Positions 14,862 through 23,967 of a DNA stretch of 37,634 bases are shown here, piece by piece. Below the pieces are notes generated by a model. The model was not told the origin of the DNA and did not search any database. It worked only from the letters and a program-made list of their open reading frames with translations. The stretch comes from Collinsella vaginalis. Its GTDB lineage: Bacteria; Actinomycetota; Coriobacteriia; Coriobacteriales; Coriobacteriaceae. The stretch is from positions 899,341 to 936,974 of the forward strand of contig NZ_LT838843.1 of the NCBI RefSeq assembly GCF_900176655.1, read 5' to 3'. How positions within the stretch are numbered: the stretch's first letter is position 1; the number at the start of each line of letters is the position of its first letter. The position numbers were made by a program, and so were the translations under genes.

Positions 14862-17800
14862 ATGTCTACGCTCCAGTCGACGCGCCGCTGGACGGTTGCC
14901 GCGTCCCATTCCGAGCTTGAAGCCGAGCTCTCCCGAACGCTCAAGATCGCGCCTCTTGTCGCGCGGGTCATGGCCTCCCATGGCATCGCCTCGGTGGAGG
15001 AGGGGCGGCGCTTCCTCACGCCGTCCCTTGACCGCGACTGGGCGGATCCCCTCGCCATCCCCGGCATGGCTGCGGTCGCCGATCGCGTCTGCCGTGCTGT
15101 CCGGGATGGGGAGGCCATCGCCGTCTTCGGCGATTTCGACGTGGACGGCATCACCTCGACCTGCCTGCTCACCGAGGGGCTCCGCGCGCTCGGGGCCCGC
15201 GTATGCCCCTTCATCCCGCGTCGGTTCGGTGAGGGGTACGGCATCAGCCGCGAGGCCCTCGACCGGGTGATCGAGGCCTGCGCCCCCGATCTCGTCGTCA
15301 CGGTCGACAACGGCATCGCCGCCCGCGATGAGGTTCCCTACCTTGCCGAGCGCGGGATAGACCTCGTGGTGACCGATCACCACGAGCCGGCCGATCTCGT
15401 GCCGGAAGGCGTTCCGCTCACCGACCCCAAGCTCGCAGACGAGGGCCCCTCGCGCGAGCTCGCCGGCGCCGGCGTGGCGCTCAAGCTCGTGCAGGTCTTA
15501 GGCGAGCGCCTCGGTCGCCCAGGGCTCTGGCGGCGCTATACCGAGGTCGCCGCCCTCGGTACCGTGGCCGATATGATGACCCTCACCCCGGAGAACCGCG
15601 CCCTCGTGGCCGACGGCATCGCCCGCCTGCGGGCCACCACGCGTCCGGGCTACATCGCGCTCGCGGCGCTGACCCGCACCGACCTCTCGACCGTCACCAC
15701 GGACTCCCTCTCGTTCTCGCTGATCCCGCGCCTGAACGCCGCCGGGCGCATGGCCGACCCGGCCCTCGCCCTCGACCTCCTCATGGCCGAGGATCCCATC
15801 GAGGCCGGACGGCTTGCGAGCGAGCTCGAGCGCATCAACCAGGAGCGCCGCGATATCGAGGCGGAGCTCACCTGCCAGGCCCTTGCGCGCGCCGAGGAGA
15901 CCTACGACGGCGGCCGCGTCATCGTGGTGGGGGGCGCGGGCTGGCACGAGGGCGTGAAGGGCATCGTCGCGAGCAGGCTCACCAATCGCTACCACGTCCC
16001 CTCGCTGCTCTTCTCCATCGAGGACGGCATCGCCCGCGGTTCCGGCCGCTCGGTGGGCTCGATCAACCTCTTCGACGCCGTCGAGCGCTGCTCGGACCTC
16101 CTCATCCGATTCGGGGGCCATGCGGGGGCTGTGGGTGTGACCTGCAAGGTCGAGAACCTGGACGCCCTGCGCGAGCGCCTGGGCGAGGTCCTCGCCGAAC
16201 TTCCCTGCGAGGACTTCGTGGACACCGGGGAGATTTCAGCCGCGGTGTCGCTCTCGGAGCTCGATATCGACACCGTGCGCCAGCTGTCGCTGCTCGAACC
16301 CTTCGGCCAGGGGAACCGCACGCCCGTCTTCGCCGCCACCGGCGTCACGATGACAGACCGGGCCACCGTCGGGCGCACCGGGGACCATCTGAGGTTCTGC
16401 GCCACTGACGGCGCCGCGAGCATCCCGGCCATCATGTTCCGCGCGCCCGACCCGTCCGCGCTTGCAGCGTGCGACACCGTGGTCGATCTGGTTTTTGAGG
16501 CGGTTGCCGAGACCTGGGCGGGGCGCACCAAGACCAAGCTCATGATCAAGGACATCCTCCGCCATGACGGAGGTGCCGCCCCCGCCGCCAACGCGGAACC
16601 GGACGCTGAGGTGCCCTGCTGCTGCGCGGGCACGGGGGATGCACCCGCCGTGTCCGCCCCCGCGCCAGCCGCCCGCCGCGAGAGCCTCGCCCGCCTGCCG
16701 TATACGGAGCTCACCCGCGCCCTCGCGCACGCCCTCATCGGCTCGGCCAGCCTGCATGACGCGCAGGCACGGGCCCTCGCGGGCCTGGCTGCGGGCAGCG
16801 ACGTCCTCGCGATCATGGGAACCGGCCGCGGCAAGTCGCTCATCTTCCAGATCCACGCCGCCCGCGAGGCCATCCTCTCCGGCCGCGCGAGCGTCTTCGT
16901 CTACCCGTTGCGCGCCCTCGTGTCCGACCAGGCCGTTCAACTGGAGGCCGCTCTGGCACCGCTGGGTTTGAGGATCGCCGTGCTCACGGGCGAGACCCCG
17001 GCCGCGCTGCGAGACCGCACCTTCGGGGGGCTCGCAGACGGCAGCCTCGACATCGTGCTCACCACGCCCGAGTTCCTCACGATCCATGCCCGACGCTTCG
17101 CCGTCGGGCATCGGATCGGCTTCATCGCCCTCGATGAGGCTCATCACATCGCCGAGGCCGCCCGGGGGGATCGCGCAGCCTACCTCGACCTGCCCAAGGC
17201 GTTCGCCACCCTCGGCCACCCCCGTGTCCTCGCCTGCACGGCAACCCCCACGCCGGCGGCCGACCGCGCCATCCGCGCGGTCATACCCGGCGCCCTCACC
17301 GTCACCGATGACGCCGTCAGGGAGAACCTCGGTGTCGATGACGACCGTGACAGCGCCGCCCGTGAGAACCGCCTCGTGTCGATCGTGGCAACGGGGGAGA
17401 AGTGCGTGGTCTACGTCAACTCGCGCGAGCAGTCCGTCGCGCTCGCCCGCACCCTCCGCCGCCGCGTGCCTGACCGCGCCCCGGCCATCGCCTTCTACAA
17501 TGCCGGCCTCTCCCGTGCCGACCGGGGGCGGGTCGAGTCTGCGTTCCGCGATGACGGGCTCAGCTGCATCGTCTCAACCTCGGCGTTTGGAGAGGGGGTC
17601 AACCTCCCCGGCATCCGGCATGTGGTTCTCTACCACATGCCCTTCTCCGACACCGAGTTCAATCAGATGAGCGGGCGGGCGGGCCGCGACGGCGACCCCG
17701 CGAGCATTCACCTGCTCTTCTCGGCCCGCGACGCGCGCATCAACGAGCGCCTGCTCACCGACCTCGCACCCGAGCGCTCGGAGCTCGTGGTCCTCTACCG

Positions 17801-18164
17801 CGTCCTGCAGACCTTGTGGCGCTCGCGGGATGACCGTGCGGGAGGGCAGCTCACGGCTACGGACGCCGAGATCGCCTCTCTGTGCACGGCCATCGACGCG
17901 GGCGCTGCCCTGCCCGAGCGCGCCGTCCCCTGCGCCCTCGGCATCTTCGAGGAGCTTGGCTTCATCCGCATTCGACCCGGCGCCGTCCGCGGCATCGAGG
18001 TCGTGGAGAGCCCCGGCCGTGTGGACCTCACGCAGAGCATCCGGTACCTCGAGGGAATCCGCGCGCGCATGGCCTTCGCGGCGTTCCGCAGCTGGGCGCT
18101 CTCCGCATCCCCACGTGATATGCTTGCACGCGTCAACAGGCCCATCGTCCCCGGTGCGGAGTGA
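14862..18164 (+). CDS. recJ: RecJ exonuclease fused to a RecQ-like helicase
   Basis: This 1,100-aa protein is about twice the usual RecJ length. Residues ~1-570 are RecJ: DHH-family motif G-D-F-D-V-D-G (near 90), V-T-V-D-N-G, D-H-H (near 172-175), the DHHA1 segment with G-G-H-A-G-A-V-G (near 420) and an OB-like domain. A Pro/Ala-rich linker containing C-C-C (about 585) follows. Residues ~620-1100 are a superfamily 2 helicase closest to RecQ: Walker A M-G-T-G-R-G-K-S (near 652), D-E-A-H-H (near 757), T-A-T-P and Q-M-S-G-R-A-G-R-D-G (near 934). No RecQ zinc-binding cysteine cluster or HRDC domain is apparent after the helicase core. RecJ and RecQ act together at DNA ends and stalled forks in the RecF pathway, so the fusion makes sense. 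It reads straight into relA with no gap. Confidence 0.88.
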   Translation: MSTLQSTRRWTVAASHSELEAELSRTLKIAPLVARVMASHGIASVEEGRRFLTPSLDRDWADPLAIPGMAAVADRVCRAVRDGEAIAVFGDFDVDGITSTCLLTEGLRALGARVCPFIPRRFGEGYGISREALDRVIEACAPDLVVTVDNGIAARDEVPYLAERGIDLVVTDHHEPADLVPEGVPLTDPKLADEGPSRELAGAGVALKLVQVLGERLGRPGLWRRYTEVAALGTVADMMTLTPENRALVADGIARLRATTRPGYIALAALTRTDLSTVTTDSLSFSLIPRLNAAGRMADPALALDLLMAEDPIEAGRLASELERINQERRDIEAELTCQALARAEETYDGGRVIVVGGAGWHEGVKGIVASRLTNRYHVPSLLFSIEDGIARGSGRSVGSINLFDAVERCSDLLIRFGGHAGAVGVTCKVENLDALRERLGEVLAELPCEDFVDTGEISAAVSLSELDIDTVRQLSLLEPFGQGNRTPVFAATGVTMTDRATVGRTGDHLRFCATDGAASIPAIMFRAPDPSALAACDTVVDLVFEAVAETWAGRTKTKLMIKDILRHDGGAAPAANAEPDAEVPCCCAGTGDAPAVSAPAPAARRESLARLPYTELTRALAHALIGSASLHDAQARALAGLAAGSDVLAIMGTGRGKSLIFQIHAAREAILSGRASVFVYPLRALVSDQAVQLEAALAPLGLRIAVLTGETPAALRDRTFGGLADGSLDIVLTTPEFLTIHARRFAVGHRIGFIALDEAHHIAEAARGDRAAYLDLPKAFATLGHPRVLACTATPTPAADRAIRAVIPGALTVTDDAVRENLGVDDDRDSAARENRLVSIVATGEKCVVYVNSREQSVALARTLRRRVPDRAPAIAFYNAGLSRADRGRVESAFRDDGLSCIVSTSAFGEGVNLPGIRHVVLYHMPFSDTEFNQMSGRAGRDGDPASIHLLFSARDARINERLLTDLAPERSELVVLYRVLQTLWRSRDDRAGGQLTATDAEIASLCTAIDAGAALPERAVPCALGIFEELGFIRIRPGAVRGIEVVESPGRVDLTQSIRYLEGIRARMAFAAFRSWALSASPRDMLARVNRPIVPGAE

Positions 18165-18176
18165 GTGAGGTTCGCC

Positions 18177-20567
18177 ATGGACGCCGAGACTTCTGAGGCC
18201 CCTGCGGGCACGCGCGACTACATCGCCGAGGACGCTCCACTCCTCCCCACGGATCGCATGGTGCACTATGCGAGTGCCGATGACCTGCCGCCCGAGATCG
18301 GCGCGGACCACTGGGGCAAGCTCGCGGCCCTCTGCCGCAAGTATATGAGCGAGGCGGACGCGGCCAAGGTCGAGCACGCCTACTGCTTCGCCGCGGAGAA
18401 GCACGTCGACCAGAAACGGCGTTCCGGCGAGCTCTACATCAACCATCCCGTCGAGGTCGGCATCATCCTGGCCGATCTCAAGATGGATTGCGACGTGGTC
18501 TGCGCGGCCCTTCTGCATGACACGGTGGAGGACACCGAGACATCGCTCGCCGATGTCGAGGAGATCTTCGGGCCCACGGTGGCCGAGCTCGTCGACGGCG
18601 TCACCAAGCTCACCAACATCGAAGTCGACAGCATGGACGCCAAGCAGGCGCTGAACCTGCGCAAGATGTTCCTCGCCATGAGCCGCGACATCCGCGTCGT
18701 GATTGTGAAGCTCGCCGACCGCCTGCACAACATGCGCACCCTGGCGGCGCTGCGCGAGGACCGCCGCCTCTTCAAGGCCCGCGAGACCATGGACGTCTAC
18801 GCCCCGCTCGCCGACCGCCTGGGCATCTCCTCCATGAAGTGGGAGCTCGAGGACCTCTCGTTCTTCTACCTCGAGCCCGTGGCCTACCAGCGCATCGCGC
18901 GCATGGTCTCGGAGAGCCGTGAGGCCCGCGAGCGCTTCCTGGCCGAGACCATCAGGACGCTCGACGACGAGCTCTGCCAAGCCGGGCTCACAGGATTTCA
19001 GATCCACGGCCGGTCCAAGCACTACTGGTCCATCTACCAGAAGATGAAGCGCAAGGGCAAGGAGTTCTCCGAGATCTACGACCTCGTGGCCCTGCGCGTC
19101 ATCACCAACTCGGTGGGGGACTGCTATTCGGTCCTCGGAGCGGTCCACTCGCTCTGGCACCCCATGCCCGGGCGCTTCAAGGACTACATCGCGATGCCGA
19201 AGTTCAACAACTACCAGAGCCTCCATACCACGGTCATCGGGCCCACGGCGCGCCCGCTCGAGATCCAGATCCGGACCTACGAGATGCACGAGCAGGCCGA
19301 GTACGGCATCGCGGCCCACTGGCTCTACAAGAGCTCAGGGGGGTCCACGGCCTCCAAGACGGGCGACGCCCAACGCCTGGACGATCAGATCAACTTGCTC
19401 AAGCGCTCCCTCGACTGGGCGGTCTCAGACGATATCGACGACCCCAAGGAGTTCCTGCACTCCCTCAAGGTGGACCTCTTCGACCAGGAGATCTTCGTCT
19501 TCACGCCCAAGGGCGAGGTCATGAGCCTGCGAGCGGGCTCCACGCCCCTCGATTTCGCCTACGCCGTCCACACCGAGGTCGGCAACCACTGCGTGGGAGC
19601 CAAGGTGAACGGCGTCGTGGCCCCGCTCTCCCATGAGCTCAACATGGGCGACCGCGTGGAGATCCTCACGAACAAGGCATCGAAGCCCTCGCGCGACTGG
19701 CTCTCGATCGTGCGCACGCCGTCCGCCCGGTCGAAGATCCGCAGGTACTTCGCTGCCGCCACCAAGGACGACGATGCCGCCCAGGGCCGCGACGCCCTCG
19801 CGAAGGTGCTGCGCCGCCGCGGTTACGGCATCTCGACCCAGCGCACCACGCGGGCCCTCGCCGCCATCGCCGAGCAGCTCAACTACCGGCAGACCGAGGA
19901 CCTGTTCGCCGCGATCGGCGCGAACAAACTGGCCCTCAAGGCCGTCGCCAACAAGGTGGAGGCCATCCTCGACCCCAAGTCCAAGGCCCCACGAAACGAC
20001 CCGTCGGTCGATGAGGTCGTCACCGAGGCGAGGCAGCAGGCGCGGGGGAGCAACCGCCGCCCGCAGCGCACCACGCGACCCGGGAGCTCCGGCGTCATCG
20101 TCCAAGGCGGCGGAACCGATATGCTCGTGCGCCTCGCTCACTGCTGCAACCCGGTGGCCGGCGATGACATCGTGGGCTTCATCACCCGCGGCCGCGGCGT
20201 CTCCGTGCACCGTGCGAACTGCCCCAACGTCAAGGGGCTGCAGGCCCATCCCGAGCGGATGATCGAGGTGGGCTGGGATGGCGGCGCCGATGCCCTCTTC
20301 CAGGTCGAGATCGTCGTGGAGTGCCTCGACCGCATGGGTCTTCTGAAGGACGTCACGATCGCCATCGGCGATGCAGGCGGCAACATCCTCTCGGCGGCCA
20401 CATCGACGAACCGCGAGGGGATCGCGACGCTGCGCTTCCTGGTTGAGATCTCGGACGCGAGCGGGCTCGACCCGCTGCTCGCGAGCATCAGCCGCGTGGA
20501 CTCCGTCTACGACGCGCGACGCATCATGCCCGGCGAGGGTGCCCGGCAGATGCGCCGTCGGGGATAG
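18177..20567 (+). CDS. rel: Bifunctional (p)ppGpp synthetase/hydrolase (RelA/SpoT homologue)
   Basis: This 796-aa long RSH protein has an HD hydrolase domain with I-N-H-P and H-D-T-V-E-D-T (near residue 114), a synthetase domain with R-S-K-H-Y-W-S-I-Y-Q-K (near 278) and F-K-D-Y-I-A-M-P-K-F-N-N-Y-Q-S-L-H-T, then a TGS domain (about 438-500) and a C-terminal ACT domain (about 700-790). Both catalytic centres look intact, so it should make and degrade (p)ppGpp in response to amino-acid starvation at the ribosome. The ATG at 18177 has GTGAGG as RBS; a GTG at 18165, directly after the recJ stop, would add four residues. The tight link to the RecJ-helicase gene suggests one transcript. Confidence 0.95.
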   Translation: MDAETSEAPAGTRDYIAEDAPLLPTDRMVHYASADDLPPEIGADHWGKLAALCRKYMSEADAAKVEHAYCFAAEKHVDQKRRSGELYINHPVEVGIILADLKMDCDVVCAALLHDTVEDTETSLADVEEIFGPTVAELVDGVTKLTNIEVDSMDAKQALNLRKMFLAMSRDIRVVIVKLADRLHNMRTLAALREDRRLFKARETMDVYAPLADRLGISSMKWELEDLSFFYLEPVAYQRIARMVSESREARERFLAETIRTLDDELCQAGLTGFQIHGRSKHYWSIYQKMKRKGKEFSEIYDLVALRVITNSVGDCYSVLGAVHSLWHPMPGRFKDYIAMPKFNNYQSLHTTVIGPTARPLEIQIRTYEMHEQAEYGIAAHWLYKSSGGSTASKTGDAQRLDDQINLLKRSLDWAVSDDIDDPKEFLHSLKVDLFDQEIFVFTPKGEVMSLRAGSTPLDFAYAVHTEVGNHCVGAKVNGVVAPLSHELNMGDRVEILTNKASKPSRDWLSIVRTPSARSKIRRYFAAATKDDDAAQGRDALAKVLRRRGYGISTQRTTRALAAIAEQLNYRQTEDLFAAIGANKLALKAVANKVEAILDPKSKAPRNDPSVDEVVTEARQQARGSNRRPQRTTRPGSSGVIVQGGGTDMLVRLAHCCNPVAGDDIVGFITRGRGVSVHRANCPNVKGLQAHPERMIEVGWDGGADALFQVEIVVECLDRMGLLKDVTIAIGDAGGNILSAATSTNREGIATLRFLVEISDASGLDPLLASISRVDSVYDARRIMPGEGARQMRRRG

Positions 20568-20937
20568 GGCTCCGCCGGCGCATCGCGCCCGCTGCTCGAT
20601 CTCTTTGACAGATCGCCGAAACCTGGGGCACTGCCTGCGGCGCCACCTGATAGGCCGCGTATGCGGCCGTCCCGACGCACCGCTCCCGCAACAGGCGTCC
20701 GCCTTGACCGCTCATCCCGCGCCTTGATACCGCTTGCCCGGCCCCGATTCCGCTTGCCGTCCCGTTCGTCGGCGAATCACGACCGCCTGCCTGGGTCCTC
20801 CCACCCCCGGTCGATACCAGACCGCACAACCCAAGTTTCCTCCCTATGGTGATCACCAGAGAAGGCCGCGGCCGTGACGCCGACGGCGAAGAGGGGAGGC
20901 GCGCTCGCGCGCCCACAGTTGGGAAAGGAGGAGCGGT
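20568..20937. promoter_or_regulatory. Upstream region of the APC permease gene
   Basis: This 370-bp gap has no convincing gene; frames here are extensions or antisense shadows. It has a perfect 12-bp palindrome TGGTGATCACCA at 20847-20858, about 80 bp before the permease start, a candidate operator. TTGACC at 20704 with TGATAC about 16 bp later is a weak promoter candidate. A strong RBS (AAAGGAGGAG) precedes the ATG at 20938. Confidence 0.4.
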
Positions 20938-22407
20938 ATGGCGGATACACAGGCGGCTGCGGTCGCAGCCGACCAAGGCGGTATGAAGAAGACGCTCTCG
21001 TTGTGGAACTTCTTCACCATCGGCTTTGGCGCCATCATCGGAACGGGATGGGTGCTCCAGGTCGGCGACTGGATGGTCGTCGGCGGCGGTCCGGTCCCCG
21101 CGATGATCGCATTCCTCATCGGGGCCATCTTCCTGGTCCCCATCGGAGCGGTGTTCGGCGAGCTCACGGCGGCCATCCCAATCTCGGGCGGCATCGTCGA
21201 GTACGTCGACCGGACCTTCGGACGCGTGCCGTCCTACATCACAGGGTGGTTCCTCGCGCTGGGGAACGGCATCCTGTGCCCGTGGGAGGCGATCGCCATC
21301 TCCACGCTGCTCTCGGACATGTTCGGCACCATCCCCGGCCTCGAGTGGCTGCGGGCGGTCGAGCTCTATGAGATCCTCGGTGCGAAGGTCTACCTCTTCC
21401 CGACGATCATCTCGCTCGGGTTCGCGGCCTACGTGATCTTCCTGAATTTCCGCGGTGCCAGCTCGGCGGCGAAGCTCCAGGCCTTCCTCACCAAGGCCCT
21501 GCTCTGCGGCATGCTGCTCGCCATGGGCATCTCGATCTTCACCGGCGCTCCCGGCAACGCGCTCTTTGAAGGCCAGGTGTTCTCTCAGGTCACGAACGCG
21601 GGCGGCGGCGTCGCGGCGACGGGTGCCGACAACATCTTCAGCGGCATCATGTCCGTGCTGCTGCTCACCCCGTTCTTCTACGCCGGTTTCGACACTATCC
21701 CGCAGCAGGCCGAGGAGGCCGCAGAGGGTCTGAACTGGAACAAGTTCGGCAAGATCATCTCGCTTGCCTTGCTCGCCTCCGGCGGCTTCTACGTGGTCTG
21801 CATCTACTCGTTCGGCACGATCCTCAACTGGCACACCTTCGTCGAGTCGCCCGTCCCGGCGCTCGCCTGCCTGAAGAACATCAACTTCATCTTCTACATC
21901 ATCATGCTCTCCATCGCCACGCTCGGCCCCATGGGTCCCATGAACTCCTTCTACGGGGCGACGAGCCGCATCATGCTCGCCATGGGCCGCAAGGGCCAGC
22001 TGCCCGAGCAGTTCGCCGTGGTCGATGAGAAGTCCGGTGCGCCGAAGCTCGCCTGCGTGGTGCTTGCGGTCATCACCCTCGTGGGCCCGTTCATGGGCAA
22101 GAACATGCTCATCCCGCTCACGAAGGTCTCGGCCCTCGCGTTCATCTTCTCCTGCACCATGGTCGCGCTCGCCTGCCTGAAGATGCGCTTTACCGAGCCC
22201 GACCTGCCCCGGCCCTACAAGGTTCCGGGCGGCAAGTTCGGCATCGCCCTCGCGGTCGCCGCAGGCCTGATCATCATCGCCCTCATCGTGCTCCCCATCA
22301 CCGCCGAGTCGCTTGACTTCGCCGGCTGGGCGATCGTCCTGGGCTGGCTCGCCGTGGGCCTCGTGCTGATGTTCGTGACCCAGGCCGTCAACAAGGGCAG
22401 GGCCTAG
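20938..22407 (+). CDS. APC-family amino-acid/amine permease
   Basis: This 489-aa protein has about twelve hydrophobic segments and the amino acid-polyamine-organocation signature near its start, F-G-A-I-I-G-T-G-W (residues 30-38). P-I-S-G-G-I in the second helix region is also typical. A charged cytoplasmic stretch Q-Q-A-E-E-A-A-E-G-L-N-W-N-K-F is usual for the middle loop of the family. It would import an amino acid, amine or peptide-like compound by proton or ion coupling, or by exchange. The gene is followed at 117 bp by an amidohydrolase with its own strong RBS and no terminator between, so the two probably form an import-and-cleave pair. Substrate not predictable. Confidence 0.85.
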   Translation: MADTQAAAVAADQGGMKKTLSLWNFFTIGFGAIIGTGWVLQVGDWMVVGGGPVPAMIAFLIGAIFLVPIGAVFGELTAAIPISGGIVEYVDRTFGRVPSYITGWFLALGNGILCPWEAIAISTLLSDMFGTIPGLEWLRAVELYEILGAKVYLFPTIISLGFAAYVIFLNFRGASSAAKLQAFLTKALLCGMLLAMGISIFTGAPGNALFEGQVFSQVTNAGGGVAATGADNIFSGIMSVLLLTPFFYAGFDTIPQQAEEAAEGLNWNKFGKIISLALLASGGFYVVCIYSFGTILNWHTFVESPVPALACLKNINFIFYIIMLSIATLGPMGPMNSFYGATSRIMLAMGRKGQLPEQFAVVDEKSGAPKLACVVLAVITLVGPFMGKNMLIPLTKVSALAFIFSCTMVALACLKMRFTEPDLPRPYKVPGGKFGIALAVAAGLIIIALIVLPITAESLDFAGWAIVLGWLAVGLVLMFVTQAVNKGRA

Positions 22408-22524
22408 GGACACGCAACCGGGCGGATGCCCACCGATCCGCATCCGCTCACGTATTCGGGAAATCGCGGGGCCTGCCGCACGGCGCGGAGGTCACGTGAG
22501 GAAAATGGATCCAAAGGAGGAACC

Positions 22525-23808
22525 ATGGGAAAGAAGTATGCGATCGTAGGCGGCAAGCTCGTTGACGGCACCGGCGTCGAGCCCGTAGAGAACTCGCTCG
22601 TCCTGGTCGACGAGAACGGCAAGATCGAGTACGCCGGCGCGCACAAGGATGTCCCGGCCGACGGCGGCTACGAGGTCATCGACGCCTCCGGCAAGACGGT
22701 CATGCCCGGCCTGATCGACACCCACCTGCACTTCTCCGGCAACCTCACCGACGACGACACCGACTGGGTCATGCAGCCGCTCCTCGAGAAGCAGGCCGTC
22801 GCCGTCAAGCAGTCCTACGACTGCCTGACCCACGGTCTGACCACGGTATGCGAGATCGGCCGCTTCGGCATCCACGTCCGCGACTGCATCAACAAGGGCG
22901 TCTTCAAGGGCCCGCGCGTCTACGCCACCGGCCTCGGCTTCTGCCGCGTCGCCGGCCACGGTGACTCGCATCACTGCAGCCAGCTCGAGAACAAGCAGAG
23001 CCATCCGTGGGGCGATCAGGTCGACGGCCCCTGGGATCTGCGCAAGGCCGTCCGCCAGCGCCTGCGCGAGAACCCCGATGCCATCAAGATCTGGGCCACC
23101 GGCGGCGGCATCTGGCGCTGGGACTCCGGTCGCGACCAGCACTACAGCTCCGAGGAGATCAAGGCCGTGGTCGATGAGGCCAAGATGGTGGGCATCCCCG
23201 TGTGGAGCCACTCCTACAACAACCACGCCGCCGCATACGACTCCGTCCGCTTCGGCTGCGAGCAGCTGATCCACGGCTTCGACATCGACGAGCGCACGAT
23301 GGACCTGATGGCCGAGCAGGGCACCTTCTTCACGCCCACCATCGCCTTCTTGCCCACCTGGTACTCCACCTATCCGCCCGTCTACGTGCCCGAGCTGCAC
23401 GACAAGTACGAGGGCACCCTCGTCGAGAAGGAGCTCCAGCGCAACTACGACTGCCTGCGCGAGGCCAAGAAGCGCGGCGTGGTCATGACCATCGGCTCCG
23501 ACTCGTTCAGCTTCGTGACCCCATACGGCAACTGCACCATCGAGGAGATGTACGACTTCGTCGACAAGGTGGGCTTCTCGCCGCTCGAGACCATCACCTG
23601 CGCCACGCTCAACGGCGCCAAGATGGCCCATTGCGAGGATGAGACCGGTTCGATCGAGGCCGGCAAGTTCGCCGATCTCCTCGTGGTCAACGGAGACCCC
23701 TCGAAGGACATCCACGATCTCACGCCCGAGAACATGGACGTCATCATGAAGGACGGCTGGATCGTGGACTCCGGCACCTTCGGCGAGGGCAACAAGTACT
23801 CGGCGTAG
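22525..23808 (+). CDS. Metal-dependent amidohydrolase (imidazolonepropionase/prolidase-like)
   Basis: This 427-aa amidohydrolase-superfamily enzyme keeps the full binuclear metal set: H67-x-H69 in D-T-H-L-H-F, a lysine at 188 (I-K-I-W-A-T-G-G) that may be carbamylated, His229 (W-S-H-S-Y-N), His250 (L-I-H-G-F-D) and Asp326 (G-S-D-S-F). The N- and C-terminal beta-strands that flank the barrel are present (V-V-G-G-K-L-V-D-G-T-G; A-D-L-L-V-V-N-G-D-P). This subgroup includes cytosolic imidazolonepropionase-like and Xaa-Pro/Xaa-Arg dipeptidase enzymes; I cannot pick the substrate. AAAGGAGG precedes the ATG at 22525; a longer frame upstream lacks support. Codon use is strongly biased to C-ending codons, as in the aldolase gene, which hints at high expression. 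A terminator follows. Confidence 0.87.
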   Translation: MGKKYAIVGGKLVDGTGVEPVENSLVLVDENGKIEYAGAHKDVPADGGYEVIDASGKTVMPGLIDTHLHFSGNLTDDDTDWVMQPLLEKQAVAVKQSYDCLTHGLTTVCEIGRFGIHVRDCINKGVFKGPRVYATGLGFCRVAGHGDSHHCSQLENKQSHPWGDQVDGPWDLRKAVRQRLRENPDAIKIWATGGGIWRWDSGRDQHYSSEEIKAVVDEAKMVGIPVWSHSYNNHAAAYDSVRFGCEQLIHGFDIDERTMDLMAEQGTFFTPTIAFLPTWYSTYPPVYVPELHDKYEGTLVEKELQRNYDCLREAKKRGVVMTIGSDSFSFVTPYGNCTIEEMYDFVDKVGFSPLETITCATLNGAKMAHCEDETGSIEAGKFADLLVVNGDPSKDIHDLTPENMDVIMKDGWIVDSGTFGEGNKYSA

Positions 23809-23837
23809 CGCAGCACCAGAGAGATCTCTCCTCTCCG

Positions 23838-23870
23838 CCCCCTGCTCCTCTCGGAGCAGGGGGTATTTTG
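23838..23870 (+). terminator. Rho-independent terminator after the amidohydrolase gene
   Basis: CCCCCTGCTCC (23838-23848), loop TCTC, GGAGCAGGGGG (23853-23863), then TATTTTG. A perfect 11-bp stem with a T-rich tail. Confidence 0.9.
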
Positions 23871-23967
23871 CTCACCGAGGAAGTGGGGCCGCTCACGGAC
23901 CTGCCCCGTCTTCGTGAGCGGCCGCTTGATATAATGTGTGCAGAGCCTGCGTCCACAAGGAGGACCC

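Noticed and set aside
16236..17219. Long minus-strand frames inside the recJ-like and rel genes (also 17574-19319)
   Set aside because: Antisense shadows of high-GC genes; translations are Gly/Glu/Arg/Asp-rich with no motifs.
20524..22443. 639-codon minus-strand frame opposite the APC permease
   Set aside because: Antisense of a clear 12-helix permease; the highly charged, low-complexity translation is typical of a shadow.
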